NCBI GenBank assembly: GCA_948567375.1
Contig: OX419756.1
Location: 50,110,333 to 50,174,332 of the forward strand
From: Lunularia cruciata
Taxonomy: Eukaryota; Streptophyta; Marchantiopsida; Lunulariales; Lunulariaceae
DNA: 64,000 bases
Reading direction: 5' to 3'
The notes under the pieces are model-generated. The model saw only the letters and a program-made list of their open reading frames with translations. It had not been told where the DNA came from and made no database searches. Below, piece after piece: positions 46,292 through 58,977 of the stretch (its first letter is position 1; the number at the start of each line of letters is the position of its first letter). Both the position numbers and the translations under genes were made by a program.

Positions 46292-47381
46292 ACGCGTTAA
46301 GTATACTTGCACCATCTGATTGTAGCTTTACGTTGTAGAGATGTTTTGTACAGCGTTCCCGTCTGGGCCATTTACATTAAAGGTCACTGGCTTGGCTGAG
46401 AAGGAGGGCACATTTCTTAGACCATAGTCATTCTTGTACATCCTTCCTGTTCAGACCTAGTCTTACTTTTACCCATCACCCCCAAGAAAGTACTGCAAGG
46501 TTTCTAGGATTCATTACAATCCTCTAGATCTTTTGTTCTCGGTTTGAGCCAAAAGACGCATTGAGCTATCAACACCGGTGCACATTGTACTCTGCTTTCA
46601 ATATACTTCATTAAGAAGATCAAGAATGTGATCTTCGTTGACTTATCTCTTTCCGGTGAGTAGAAAGCCTGAAAATTAGTTAATCATGATGCCTCTATCT
46701 TCGTATTTTGGTAATTGATTTGCATTGCAGTCCGCTATGAAGCCTCCACCACGTCAGTCGCTCCCGGGGTTGCAGGATATGTTTGCAATATCATTTGGAG
46801 TGAAACGAGAAACTCGTTCTTATCACAAGATAAGAACGTGTTGTTTAGAGCAAACTCTTTGCTCTAGGCTATCTCGAAAAGTTTGTGCCGTATGACCAAG
46901 AGGGATACTCAGTGACGGGCACATGAAGAAGAGCTTAGCATTTCTTCTGAGACGACTCCAGTTGACATTTCTTCACAGTTTCTCTTAAAACAGGAAGACG
47001 AGAAAACGTTTTATTGCTATATTATGTTGAGGAAACCGTTAATTTATTATACATACGCCGGAATTAGCCTTTAATTCCTCCAGCAACCTCACCGTCAATG
47101 AAGGATGTGTCTGCTTCCACACCAGGTACGTTTGAAGCAAATCCAAGTCACCCCACGCCAAGTTCAAACAAGAGAAATCTGTCTGTCAATCATACTTATA
47201 TTTGGCTCTTGAATCAAAATTATTACGTCCAAAAGATCAGATGATTTTAAATATTGCTAACTTACTCTCTAACTTATCTTGTTGAAAGTTCAGGCATGGA
47301 ATTTCCCTGCTTGTGTTTCTCCATCCTGTCTGTGTCTTCTTGTGGGGCCTGAAGGTGTGATCGTGTCAAAATAGTCTACTC
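46292..47381 (+). other. 3' flank of the BEACH gene with two adjacent hairpins
   Basis: No further coding. At 46816-46837 GTTCTTATC-ACAA-GATAAGAAC, and at 46846-46866 TAGAGCAAA-CTC-TTTGCTCTA, form two perfect 9 bp stems within 51 bp. They could be a transcript-end or processing structure. The polyadenylation site was not placed. Confidence 0.45.
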
Positions 47382-47424
47382 AAAAAAGTGTCAAATAATA
47401 CTAGTATTATTTTGACACTTTTTG
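47382..47424. repeat. Near-palindrome of about 43 bp
   Basis: AAAAAGTGTCAA-ATAATA and TATTATTTTGACACTTTTT are complementary apart from one base of length difference, around a CTAG centre. The sequence is AT-rich and may be a tiny MITE or an intergenic terminator-like hairpin. Confidence 0.7.
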
Positions 47425-47511
47425 ATGCTATTTATATTTTAACTAGAATGGCCAAGGGGTTCGTAGAATTCTTTCTTTCGTGTTCAACATTCATTCGATA
47501 CCTCCTGCCCG

Positions 47512-47645
47512 TCAGGTTGATTGCAGGTTTCGATGTACCACACCAAGAAATCAAGGAATCCACGACATACAACCTCCCCATCCTCAGGTTAACTACAGAT
47601 GTCAATGAACCACACCAGCTGAAATTAGAAATTCCACGACATGGT
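47512..47645 (+). repeat. Two-copy tandem repeat of about 70 bp
   Basis: Both units run CAGGTT(G/A)A, then ACCACACCA, then TCCACGACAT. Both lie in one open frame of 96 codons, but that frame has no recognisable domain, so I treat it as a repeat and not a gene. Confidence 0.55.
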
Positions 47646-48404
47646 GATGTCAAAGACTCTGATGAGACAGCACAATAGTTCGTATGTGTCACTGCGGGCA
47701 CCTTCTGTTAGATCTTCTCGTTTCCCCTAGTGCTGTTTCGGAGAATCTGACGATACTAGCTAAGCTATAGGAGTCTCTTTACGTGAGGATACACGCCTTG
47801 TCTCTTCGTGACCCTGTCATATCTTCCCAAGTTCAAGCATGTCGCTTTAGAATAATGCCGTACTCTATATTTCATGTCCATATATGATTTGTGATGTCAT
47901 GCAAATGGAGGAAGACTTTTGTGGGACATTAAGGACTTTTCAGCAAGATTCGATACAAGCAAATATCAATGATAAGTACATCGTTGAGTGGGTACTAGAC
48001 ATTTGATTCTGCTTTTTAAAGCTTTTCAGATGTCTTATTCTGTACTTTTCAGTGCAGGTCTTTCTATCTTTCGGCGGACGTGTTCCTTTAATCTTTGAAC
48101 TCATGTATACTCGTATGTGTATACTTTGAACTCATGTGTACTCATATATGTGTACTTTAATCTTTGAACTCATGTGTACTCATAAGAATGTGAGTCTCTG
48201 GGAGAGTGTGAATGAGTAGTAAATAGCTGTGTCTAGCATAGGCCCTTGATGCTACTGTAGTAAAGTTTTTGAAACGCGTATCTCATTGTGCCAGCAGATG
48301 CCCACCTTTCCCACATGGATTTGACACTTAGACAAACTGCAAGAGCTTCTCAAGTTTATGATAGATTTACTAGTGGTGACACTAACAGAGAAGCTTCCAC
48401 GACA
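47646..48404. other. Intergenic, short ACTCATGTGTACTCAT repeats
   Basis: TTTGAACTCATGTGTACTCAT and relatives occur three times between about 48096 and 48186. No gene is seen. Confidence 0.45.
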
Positions 48405-48817
48405 GTTCATCTAGTTACTTTGATTAGTAGCTGTTCATGCCTAGCAATGTCACAAGCGTACTATCAAGAGAAGACAATTTATCTAACTTACTGGCTTGAC
48501 GATTTGAGTTGATTTTGAAGTATTCAGTTTTATTGAGACTGAAATAACTAAAAACAAACTAGAAGAACCCTTTGAATGTCCCCTCAAATCTCTGTATACG
48601 ATTTACAATGTTCATCTAGTCACTCTGCTTAGTAGCTGTTCCTGCCTAGCAATTTCAAAAGCGTACTCTCCTCAAGAGAAGGCAATCCATCTAACTTTCT
48701 GGCTTGACGATTTGAGTCAATATTGAGGTATTCAATTTTATTGAGACTCAAATAACTAAAAGCAAACTAGAAGAACCCTTTGAATGTCCCCTCGAATCTC
48801 TACATACGATTTACAAT
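48405..48817 (+). repeat. Tandem duplication, 205 bp units
   Basis: 48405-48609 and 48610-48817 lie head to tail. Each starts GTTCATCTAGT and ends TACGATTTACAAT, with high identity (TGGCTTGACGATTTGAGT, AACTAGAAGAACCCTTTGAA are conserved). It is non-coding and clearly younger than the intron repeat at 45020. Confidence 0.85.
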
Positions 48818-49047
48818 TAACCACAATAGCAATCTGATGTCACTGATTTCCAAGTACACAATGTACGTGGCTGGATATCAACTTTGAAATTCTTGTACTG
48901 GCAGTGAACGTCCTGCCTTAGTAGTAGTAGAAGGACGTCACCACTTTCAAGTAAACTTGATTGGACATCAACTTTCTTCTATTTCTAGTGTTTCAGCTCT
49001 AGTGATACAAAGGCCCGTGCTTAGAGTGTAACTACACGTCGCCTTTC

Positions 49048-49891
49048 TCAGGATTGAACCCACCCGCAACTGCTACCGAAACTGTCATGTTCGAAGCTGA
49101 ATCACATGCCAGTTCGTAATTGAAGAGGTTAGACAGCGCGAGAGTCAGCCAAGTAACAAATGAAGACCTCTAAGAAACTGAACATCACAGTGAAGAGCTC
49201 ACATTATACTGTACCTCTGAAAATTTACGATGTTTTGGATATCCATCGTCCTCTTCCCGCAGCTGCATGGATCATCCACACATATATGGTGAATACTTAG
49301 TCAGTCACACAATGGCTCCGAGACTTCATTTAACATATCTAATTATAGTCCCTCACTAAATACACTTTCACGAGGAAGATCGATAAATCCCTACGAAACA
49401 TGGAACTTTAGCATAGCTTTTGTATCGTCCCACCCTACACTCTTTGGTAATATAAATTTGTTCTCACTTCACAATTACTAAAGAGAGACACGGGTGAACA
49501 GCAACACACTACTTCCTTTCTCTTGGATCTCAGACCTTGTAGTCATGACGACGCAGAGGCGTTCATACTCCGACATGTCAAAAGTTTCCGTCTATTCGAG
49601 ATTATATGGAACAGATACGAACGACACAGTCCCGAACAAGAACGAGATGACGATAAGCAATATAACAACTGGCTCTACAGACGTAGAAGATCACATATAC
49701 TCTCCGACATGTAAATAGAGTGCAAAAGCTGTCGAGGATAAGTCATCAGAAGTTAGAGAGGAGAATCAAGAGGCATTCTGAAAAAAGAGTTTCACGTGAC
49801 ATTTTCTCAATACAATAGATGGATACCTGCAGTTGCTGCCACACTTGCAGTCTGCCCCACACGGGCATCCGGTATTACCGCAGCCAGACAT
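49048..49891 (-). CDS. Tentative metallothionein-like small gene
   Basis: Model: complement(join(49048..49096, 49215..49262, 49827..49891)), 53 residues. The first exon begins MSGCGNTGCPCGADCKCGSN and carries six cysteines in Cys-x-Cys and Cys-x-x-Cys spacing, as in metallothioneins, which bind zinc and copper in the cytosol. The ATG context is AACATGT. Exon 1 ends TGCAG|GTATCC. An exon 2 acceptor (CATGCAG|C) restores frame with SCGK, and GAG|GTACAG leads to a last exon ending at TGA 49048. Phases agree, but later exons add only two cysteines, whereas most plant metallothioneins have a second cysteine cluster. The downstream exons may therefore be wrong. Exon 1 is the solid part. Confidence 0.45.
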
Positions 49892-52800
49892 GTTCCCGAT
49901 GATACAATGGATGAACGACCTGCAACTGAACGAGGTTCTCCGTGTGTTTGTTGAGTCTGGTGCAAGGAGAGATCTTCGACTGAACTAGCAATCGATGCTG
50001 GACGAGCTACCTCTATATACTGGTTGGACAACGACCACACTTGAAAACTAGCGACTTCAACGCTGGTTGACTGATTTGTCGCATTGGGATTTGGCATACT
50101 ATCTACGTATTAGATTCCAAGATATGACGGTACTTCTCATCTCCTTGAAGCTTCTGATAAATCCTTCAAGGGGAAGCGAATGGATTGATTTGGTAAAATA
50201 TGATCTTTAGTGGGTCCTGGTTGAAAACCTCATTAAAGTGCCGTTGGTTGATTCCTGATGAGTACAAGCTTGGACAGTTGGAGCTATCAAACTAGTGTGC
50301 AAAACTTCTTAGTACATTCTGGGCCTATATGTACTAGACTTGCACTTAGCATATACTGCTATAATTGTCCAGTACAATTTGTCGTTTATCGTGGCTGTAG
50401 CAGGATTCAGGTACACGAGAATATGTGTGCAGGTGGAACCTTTTCTCACGATTGATGGCTGTCTATTCCCGGCTGTAGGTAGAACTGATGGCATTGCCCA
50501 GCGGTTTTCCGAGTCTGCTGACAAAGTAAGACTGTAAAGATCTGCGATCACCGACTCATCCCGCGCTGATGGCCGATGGGGCTTTTAATGATCTCGCTGG
50601 GAGCATAGACATTTGGGGCCCGCTGGGTATGTTGTATTGGGAGCCGGTTCCCTGGGCCCTACCTTGACGACAGGCAAGTCCTACATCATATCTCCGGTTC
50701 TCTTCTCATCTAGCCTTGCAAGTTCCAGGAGTTGGGGTCCGCATGGTCAAAATTTCCGTGGCAGTGCTTAAAATAGCTGCTTCCGTGGCTGTTCTTTTGA
50801 ACTGGTGCTATCTAAAATATCCACAATGAATTTGTACGCTGTCTGCAAGTTCCGATATTTGTATGAAGTTTACAAATTTCACAAACCTTGTACGTCCCTA
50901 ATTCTTCTCGATAATTAGAGATTTTCATTCTAGGGTTTGGAACATTTAACCGTTTCCCTACCTCCATTGAGGATTGTTTTTCTCTTCATTGATTCAGTGT
51001 CATATTCCCGCGGTGTGCTATCATCTGTTTTGTACTAGTTAAAGAGGATACTCGAACTATCCGTTCGTTAAGATGAATCTGGCACTTGGATGTTACCGGA
51101 TGAAATTCACTTTCGAATCTTTCTTCCCGCTCATGGTTAAAGTAGCGATCGATCTACAGATGCACGCCTTGAATCACTTACCCAAACTCAATCATGATAC
51201 TACTTCCCGATTGAGACTGATAAGGGATTCAAAACGGACACACATGCAGTGAAACACAAGAAATTTGACGGGGTAACGAGGCGCCAGGTCGCACATCCGG
51301 ACAGGCAATTAGAATGAGCGGCAATATATACTTCAGCGGTCAAGATGTATTTAGAACTGACAGAACCTTCAGCGTTTTGACAGTTTTAGCGGCATCATCT
51401 GTCTCTCTTCTAGGGGTTTGGATTTGTGTACCCTACCCGCCTCCTACTTCCACATCGATTGTGAAAGAGATAATACTGGAGAGCAGGAATTTACTCAGAC
51501 ACCATGCTCATACTTCAATGGTATTCCCAAGGACCAAATGAGGTAATTTTATAATGGTGCGCTGTTCCAGCTTACGCTACAGGGGAAAGAAGTTCCGACC
51601 ACATAGCTGGAAGCTGCAGAAAGTTTACGTACTACAAAGGGGTAAAACCAAATCGATTCAAAAGTCAGACCCTGCACATGAATGTACCGTGGGAGCGAAG
51701 CCAGAATTCATGAAGCAGAAATCCGTTATTAGCCCTCGATTTTTCTCAATATGCAAGCGCTTTCTGTCATCTACCACAATCATCTTCATGGCAATGAAAA
51801 GGAGCACTCGCATTCAAGCTATCACCCGTGACGTTCTATACTACACTTCTACGACCGCAACACGAATCCTTCGCATGAAGCAAGTTAACGTAAGGGGGTC
51901 ATGTCGGGACGAACATAATTCCAAAGCAATGTGATTTCGCCGTGGATACTTAGTCCATCACTGTTATTCTTGTGATGTACGTAACCACCGTGGGGTAGGG
52001 TTGCGACCACCGGGCTTTAGACCACCACCAAAAATCTCTGAAAATCATCTCCCGGGCTGACATGAAAACAGGAGAAAAGACCAAAACCAGTTCTACAAAA
52101 AATCAAGAATCAAATGAGGTGACTCCAACAACCACGGCAGATGCCCGTTGATAAGATGATGAATCGGAAGACCTACAACCCTAGCGCAATTCGACAGCAC
52201 TAACCAACTAAATCTGCAAGTATCGACTTGACTCCGACCCAATCGATCACACGGAGGAGACACTGCTCCGGTCGGCGCTTGGACGTCTGAAGAAGTGATT
52301 GAACTATATGCTCAGCAGCAAGAGCTCCACAAGTGATTGCGATGCGATGCTTGGGATTGCGGGTGCTACCGGTAAGCAATTAGGGTTCCGTTAAGGTCAC
52401 CATCCATCCATTCATTCCTTCTGTCTATCCATCCATGCGGTCCCTGCTGGCCCACTGTGCTCGGGGAATTATTTACCAAAACCTCTGGTGGTAACGAAGG
52501 TTTACTCTTCGACAAATATGCGCGCAGAATTTTCTTAACATCTTATTCAAATCTCACTGTATTTGATCGTAATGTGATTTATTGTATAATTAAAGAGAGT
52601 TGAGGAATTGAAAGAAATAAAGTTAAAATGCCCAATGTCATCAACTTGCAATGGGCTCTACCATCATCAATCAATAAGTCACCATATTCCATATTTCTCT
52701 TAACAGCTTGAGGAAAGTAGACTTAACTTAATCTGTTTAGTAGGGATTTAACTTGGTCTGCATGTAGGTTGCTCTTAAAATCATCATAAAGCCTCCTACC

Positions 52801-53518
52801 ATGCAGTTTGGTGCTTCTTCTCTTTTATAGTACGAAGTTCAATTCATAATTAATAGAAGATGGATATAAGAATGACAACGCGGAGTGTAATTGTCTTGAC
52901 AGGATGTTATAAGGTGCAAATTTGCTCAAAGATATCTGGAAGAGGAACATAAAACCATGCTTCAACCATAAAAGTATAGAAGGGCATCTTTGAAGGCAAT
53001 ATATAATGTAAAGGGATTTCGATGGAACGTTCAGACAAAGGATAAAGCATAAGGATAAGTATGTTTGTGTTTATTTGATTAGTCTCATATTATGATGATC
53101 TATTAGATTTGAAGTTTGAATACCATGTATTTCATGTTTTACTCACTGCTGGTGAGAATCTGGGATCCAATGTTGTTACTAGAATAAGTACGAGGAGAAG
53201 AAAACACAGTCTTAGCGATTAACTTCAGATATTTTGTAATGTTTGTATTCTGAAGAGTTCAATGCTTTTGGTGGGAATGTGGAAAATCTATAAATTAATC
53301 TTTTGAAATGAGAGAACGTGAAGGACAAAAAAATGGTGAAAAGATCTCATTCATGAACTCAAAGAGCATTTAACATTCTTTCACCCCATGTAATTCCTTA
53401 GAGTTGGATTCAATACACATATGACATCTATTAACTCGAAAGCCCTTCTTAAGTCCCTGGAACGTCAGAAGTACCGCTTCTCAGATGAAAAAGCATTATT
53501 TTTGTCCGGGCCAGGTTA
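49892..53518. other. Intergenic, no supported gene
   Basis: Open frames such as 51554-51934 (126 codons, basic) and 51314-51541 have no recognisable domain. TAGGGTTT-type and TTAGGGTT-type motifs near 50932 and 52381 could belong to promoters of undetected genes. From about 52,480 composition becomes AT-rich for 1 kb before the next MITE. Short TCCA repeats lie near 52404-52437. Confidence 0.35.
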
Positions 53519-53906
53519 AACGTCGTCCGCAAAGTCAAAAAAACTGACGTTAAACTCGCGGTGAAGGGTAATTAGGGGTAACACACGTGAGTCACGTTCT
53601 GCCAAACTCACAAGCACCTCAAAAACTAGGCTCCCGTGAGTTCACAACGAGTGTTACCCCTAATTACCCTAATTTGCGTAGCCTATAGCAAACTTCTCAT
53701 CCAGACAACGCTTATCGTCGCAGCCCGCACGTTAAAATCTGCCATCAGATATCATCGTATTCTCTTGAACATACATACCCTTCGCAACCGCGAGTTTGGC
53801 CCCAGTTTAATCTCAAAATTTTACTTACCTGTACTTACCGTGACGTCAGTTTTTCGGGAGTTTCAGAAGAATGCATCTCTGCTGCTCTGCTTTGCGGACA
53901 ATGTTA
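53519..53906. mobile_element. MITE family 'CCGCAAAG', copy B
   Basis: The left end is AACGTCGTCCGCAAAG and the right end CTTTGCGGACAATGTT: 14 of 16 bases are inverted-complementary. An internal 20 bp perfect inverted repeat, AGGGTAATTAGGGGTAACAC (53565-53584) against its complement at 53651-53670, and AACTCGCGG/CCGCGAGTTT blocks give extra structure. It matches copy A at 7080-7392 in ends and order. It is about 385 bp and non-coding. Confidence 0.65.
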
Positions 53907-56100
53907 TTCGGTCAAAGAGAAGACAAAAAGAGGCTGTCTTGCACCGTTGATATTACATTGTATTCATCGAGAACGAACAACATGAGTAGATGAAGCTCCA
54001 AAAATTGTAGGAGGACGTTTGTTTACCTCGCAAGAAGAGAGGAATTATCGGTTCTTGCAAATTCAATGCAGTGCAATGAGAGAGCAATCAAAAGGAGGAT
54101 TTTTACCATCATATTACAGTTGGCTCATAAGAAATCGTATGTTGTGTTATATTGTTTAAGTTTGGAAACTCTCGGAATCGAGTTCATGTATCATGTGCAT
54201 GTGCTGCATCATGTGCGAGAAAATGGATATACGAAAGGTTCGTGCTTTGCAAGAATTTTCAAAATAACCAACCGACCAGACGATAGATTATTTACGGCAA
54301 TGTACATTGCTGGTATATTCTCATCGGGCGGCCTCGAATTGATCAGATGAATACAAAGATAAAACACCAAGCATGTAAATTCGAACATGTCAGATTTACA
54401 AATGCGACGGAGTAGACTAGATCAGGATAGTCATGGACTGGAGGGATTTCTCTGATTAAAAAGCTTTCGCAACTGCAGTAGAGACTGCCAATCCCTCGAT
54501 TTAGCACGACCATATGCTCGTGTTATCCATGAACAAATGGAGAATTTTCTACCCTGTTACTGAGAATGTAAACTCTGTAAAGATCCGAATGCACGACGGA
54601 GAGATAACATTGGCGGGTTCCTATTTCCAGATAGCTAGCAGCCCTAAGTAAAGAGATACAGACCTGCCATGGATAATGCAAACAGTACCGCGTGAGAAAC
54701 TCAAGTTTATATCGAATTCCAGGTCAGAACGGTGATCAACTACAAGGAATACAGAGGGTCGTGGAAGACTCCGAGGAGTCGAGTCACGGCGAAGAAACAG
54801 AACAGAATGACTCTCTTCCAAGTCATGCTGTTCCGGAACAGACACCTATTGAGCGGAAGGAGAAAGTCACATGTAAAATATAAACGCTAATCCTACATTC
54901 CATCGTGCATTTGGAACTTGACGGAGATTTAAACCTCCTACGTCTTCAGAGACGTCAATCACACTCCTACATTCCCCAACGAAACGACTTCACCAAATCA
55001 TCACATACATGCACGAGCGAACGGAACACCTATTTCAAGATTCACTCCATTGCTCAACAGTAAGCTCCCCACTCAAACGCCAGGTTATACTCCGATGCAT
55101 GGAACGAACAATACTCACTACCAGCCAAACCATGAGGGGGTATTTATCACCGAAGAAAGAAGACATCAACGGGTGGATTATCAGAGTCTTGAGATCTGCA
55201 CTCTGCTGAGTTGTTGTTACGAGCGTAATTGCTTAACTATCTATGACAGCCAGCGAACCAACTGCAATAGCTTACGTCTCCTGTATCGAAAGAGTCGTCG
55301 AACTACACCACATGCAAGCGTCCCCTCGATAGACTCTTCCCCGCGAGAGGTTCGTCTGTTTCAGACGTCGGTATAGCCGTCCAAGATCAGAATTGCAGTC
55401 CTTGGAATTCTTCTCGTCCTTTCGCACAAAAGTATGACTCAACCGCGCCCAATAAGTTTCACCCACGTTGGATTGTTCCTACAGTTCTCACTATAATACT
55501 GTATATAGATCTTAACCTAAAGTAGTTCCATGCAACAAAACTTAACGGACCCACCGGTCGACTACACGTCGACTACACCTCAAGGATGCCATGTCAGACA
55601 AGTGCACATGTGGTCAGTTTACGTCTTCATCTGTCCTTTCTATCGCAGAAAGGTCACTGGTAGTATAAATGATAAAAGTAGCAATCCCATGACAGAGAAA
55701 TAGTTGGCAAAACCCTTGATGGGGTGAATCAGTCTTACGTGGCAATAGATATTTTATAAATATCAAGTATTTTCTAAAATTGTTACGATATTCCATAGAT
55801 TTAATTGAAACACGGAACACAACACATCGATTAAGTTCTTTTTTCGCCAGTTTGGGAGTCGGTTAAATCGAAGAGCCATATATGGAATCAGTTCAGCCTG
55901 TCTCTGAGCCCATGAAGTGCAAAGTGGACTTTCCACAATAAGAACCTTTGATGAAATTCCCAAACTCCTTGGTCAGTACGTACTCAATTTCAATCCCCGT
56001 ATTTCATCTTGGTCCAGTACGTACCATATTGTCAAAGTAAATTTGGTATCTCCTATGAAGTCTATTTCTATTATGGACGAAATTTTACCAACCAGATCCA
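53907..56100. other. Intergenic edge of the gene island
   Basis: Moderate GC up to about 55,600, then AT-rich. Several open frames of 60 to 108 codons lack recognisable domains. No repeat or RNA gene was recognised. Confidence 0.35.
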
Positions 56101-57909
56101 AATTTTCCCTTCTATTATAATTATTCTATAAAAGTTCTTTTGATTACTTTCTGGAATTTCTTGGAAAGATATTTGGTTCTTGGATTATTATAACGCTTCC
56201 CCATCCTTCATATCCTTGAGTGCAAGTTATACCAGACATACCTCCTTTGACAGGCAAGGCATCCCAAGCATAGAAGTTGCACCTCTTCCTCTATTTATTT
56301 ACATATATTATCACGTGATAAACAATGTTGATAGGTGGTAGAAAACTCTAAACTTTGACCGTGGAGAGTTCTGATAATAATATCATAATCTCTTTTTGTT
56401 TTTGAAAAATCTCTAGAAAATATAAAAGAACTGTTTATGTAGTTGTAATATAAGAAAAAGTGCATCAGCACTTTTATATACATCTCCATATTTATTTGTT
56501 CCATCCAACTTAGTATAAAAATAAAAAAAGTAGTAGATAGTATATTTCTGGAAATCTGAAAAGTTCTTACCTTTATTAAAAAATTTCTTAGATGATTGTA
56601 TTTCCAATCTTACAAAATATACAATGGTATTTTGAGGCAGATATACATTTAGGATTTTTCATAACTTCATGTCAGCAGTGGAAGTTTTATTTCTTATAAT
56701 GACTATAATTTTAGAACTAGTTTTTCCGTATAATTCCTCTAAATTTTTTTCATATTATGATTTATTTACTTACACCTAGATGAAAATAACTTGCACTTAC
56801 ATAAATCCATCATGGTTAAAAAAATTTCATCTAAAAAGGATTCTACAATATTCACAATTAGAAAAGTTTATAATGATTAAATATTAAGTTTAATTAAAAA
56901 TAGAGAAATGTTAAATAAACCTATAAATCTTCTAAAAAGCATATAAGAATAATTATGTTAATATTTTGTTGGCTTGATTTTGTAGACATGTTGTGCGTTG
57001 TGTCCTATCTCTATGTGGTAACAAAGACAACACTTCTTTAAAAAGCACCGTGTAGTTGGATTGATTTCAAATTTCTACGAGGCACTTTGTCAATTGATTC
57101 AATTTGCGATTCCTCTGATTATCCTTATATGTTGTTTTAGGAGATTTTATGTTCATTTAAAATTTCCCTAAAATTATGCATTATTATGGTTTTACAAAGT
57201 AGTCCACAAATATTGTTCATATCTCTTGTATTTAGTAACATTTAGTTATCTAAAATGCTTAATGCGTCTATGGGATTAAGAGTATTGCATGTTTTTGTAC
57301 ATACATGTGTCGATAGAATATGAAGTTAAGTAGAAATGCCTAGTAATACTGTTGTTTTCTTCCTTTGATACTTTAGTAGATAAATCATCTAGATTCTTCC
57401 TCTCTTGAAATGCTCAAAGGCATAATACCCTTTCAGTAATATATATATGTAAAAATAAAATTTATATCTAATGTCTATAATCTGATATTTTATTTTATTT
57501 CAACGTAAAATTCTTTGAATTTGGAGTCTATACAGGGCTCTGCACATCCCTTTATAGTTTCTCTTCATGTAATATGGTTCAAAACTTCTAGTACTAATAT
57601 TTTAAGCTTTGAGTTTTCTTAGCTTTGCATAAATTTACGTTATCTCCATTTAGATGTTGAATTCACTCTCCAAAAGTTAATCTAATTCTTATCAACCAAT
57701 TTACTGAAAGATATCTTGGATGTGATATGCAAAATGTCTATAATTCAGATAATATAAAATTTTCAGATAAGCTCAACAGGTACAATACAACTTCTTTGAG
57801 AAGTTACATATAAAGAGAATCAGCTCAAAAAGAAAATGATAAAATTACAAGGTCATATAAGCTTTTATTGTTCTAATCCACTAGAGTAGGTAGCCGATAC
57901 ATCTCTTAA
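56101..57909. other. AT-rich desert
   Basis: Nothing coding is recognisable. It has a high A+T content and stop-dense frames, like the left flank. Confidence 0.5.
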
Positions 57910-58135
57910 TCAAAATATTACACATTACACTTTGCAAAGATTTTTCATACCAATAAAAAGGTAAAGGGTAAAATGGGGCTAAGCCCCATTTTACCTTTTG
58001 TGTTTTATCCTACTACTCTTACTCAAAATATTACACATTACTCTTTGCAAAGATTTTTCATACCAATAAAAAGGTAAAGGGTAAAAGGTAAACTGGGGCT
58101 AAGCTCCATTTTACCTTTTGTGTTTTATCCTACTA
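57910..58135 (+). repeat. Tandem repeat (about 110 bp) containing a strong hairpin
   Basis: 57910-58016 and 58023-58135 are near-identical (TCAAAATATTACACATTAC ... TTTTATCCTACTAC). Each contains a hairpin. In the first copy GGTAAAATGGGGCT and AGCCCCATTTTACC (57967-57995) form a perfect 14 bp stem around one base. The second copy has an extra AAAGGTA block and an imperfect stem. The hairpin head is shared with 28572-28586. Confidence 0.8.
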
Positions 58136-58259
58136 CGGCTTGGCTTGATGGGGTCTTATATTACTTGATTGCACTTCTCTCTTCTCTCTTTCCAAGGATG
58201 GACTTAATAGTACCCAATTTTGGTCTTTCCACTTAAGAGCTGAAAAACTTTGCACCTGC

Positions 58260-58740
58260 CACTTTCTCTACAGCAATGAGGATCCGCTGAGGTTTGGTCC
58301 ACCCGTATGGATCTTTGTTACTCACTTGTGAATGTGGTTGTACACTAGATGCAACAATGGTCTATATGACACGGTGTCCTTATGGAGGATAGCTACCCAT
58401 CATGCCATCAAAGATATAGTGTTTGCTATGGCTATTCCCTCAAAGCAAGGTATCCACCTTGCTTTGAGGGAATGTTCATATTCTTTGCAGACAACACGTG
58501 TTAGAGTAGACTTATACTTGGTATGAGATAATCAGTTGACAGTGGCAGATGTTGTGGTTATAGACCCTACATGTGATGCAATTTTGGAAGGAGTGATTAC
58601 TCATCCTCCTCAATGGGTGGTGAGCAGAGCAATAGCATGCAAGGTCTCCAAATATAGGGATATGCAACAAAATCATCTCTTTGTTCCTCTAGCCTTGGAG
58701 TTATATGGAGTGGATGGACATGGTGTTTGACACATTTCTC
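58260..58740 (+). pseudogene. Remnant of a reverse-transcriptase element C-terminal region
   Basis: Two adjacent frames read THHAIKDIVFAMA, then RVDLYLV, then NQLTVADVVVIDP, then KVSKYRD....LFVPLALELYG. This matches the order found after the RT domain in some non-LTR-type elements: RH-x-A-x-RD, then R-D-(I/L)-L, VDVTV-x-P, K-x-KY, FVPF-x-E-x-G. A stop at 58524-58526 and the lack of upstream RT motifs mark it as decayed. The assignment rests on motif order only. Confidence 0.4.
58434..58473. repeat. Perfect 17 bp hairpin within the RT remnant
   Basis: ATTCCCTCAAAGCAAGG (58434-58450) and its exact complement (58457-58473) enclose TATCCA. Such symmetry inside old coding sequence suggests a later local inverted duplication. 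Confidence 0.85.
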
Positions 58741-58977
58741 TAGGAGTGCATGAGAGCTTATTATTTTAGATGCCAAGGGGTACCATTCTCAATCTCATAC
58801 TTTAAATAGTGTGTATCCATTGCTTTATAGAAAGCATAGGCTAGTGCAATCTAAAGGAGAGCAATCACTCTAGGTGATGCTTCTTTGGATGCTCTAGTAG
58901 TTTGTAGACCTTATGACTTGCATAGCTTGGATATCTTAGGTGCGGTAGGGCAAATTTCTCACATCAATACCATTGGA

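Noticed and set aside
47388-47678. 96-codon + strand frame with an internal duplication
   Set aside because: Starts inside the 47382-47424 palindrome and only reflects a 70 bp tandem repeat; no known domain.
49807-50097. 96-codon - strand frame over the metallothionein-like exon
   Set aside because: The cysteine-cluster frame in the same place has a good ATG context and donor; the longer frame has no motif.
51554-51934. 126-codon basic + strand frame
   Set aside because: No family resemblance and no conserved neighbours; probably chance.
57910-58135. Tandem repeat considered as a CRISPR array
   Set aside because: Only two long units with no distinct spacers, and the genome is eukaryotic.
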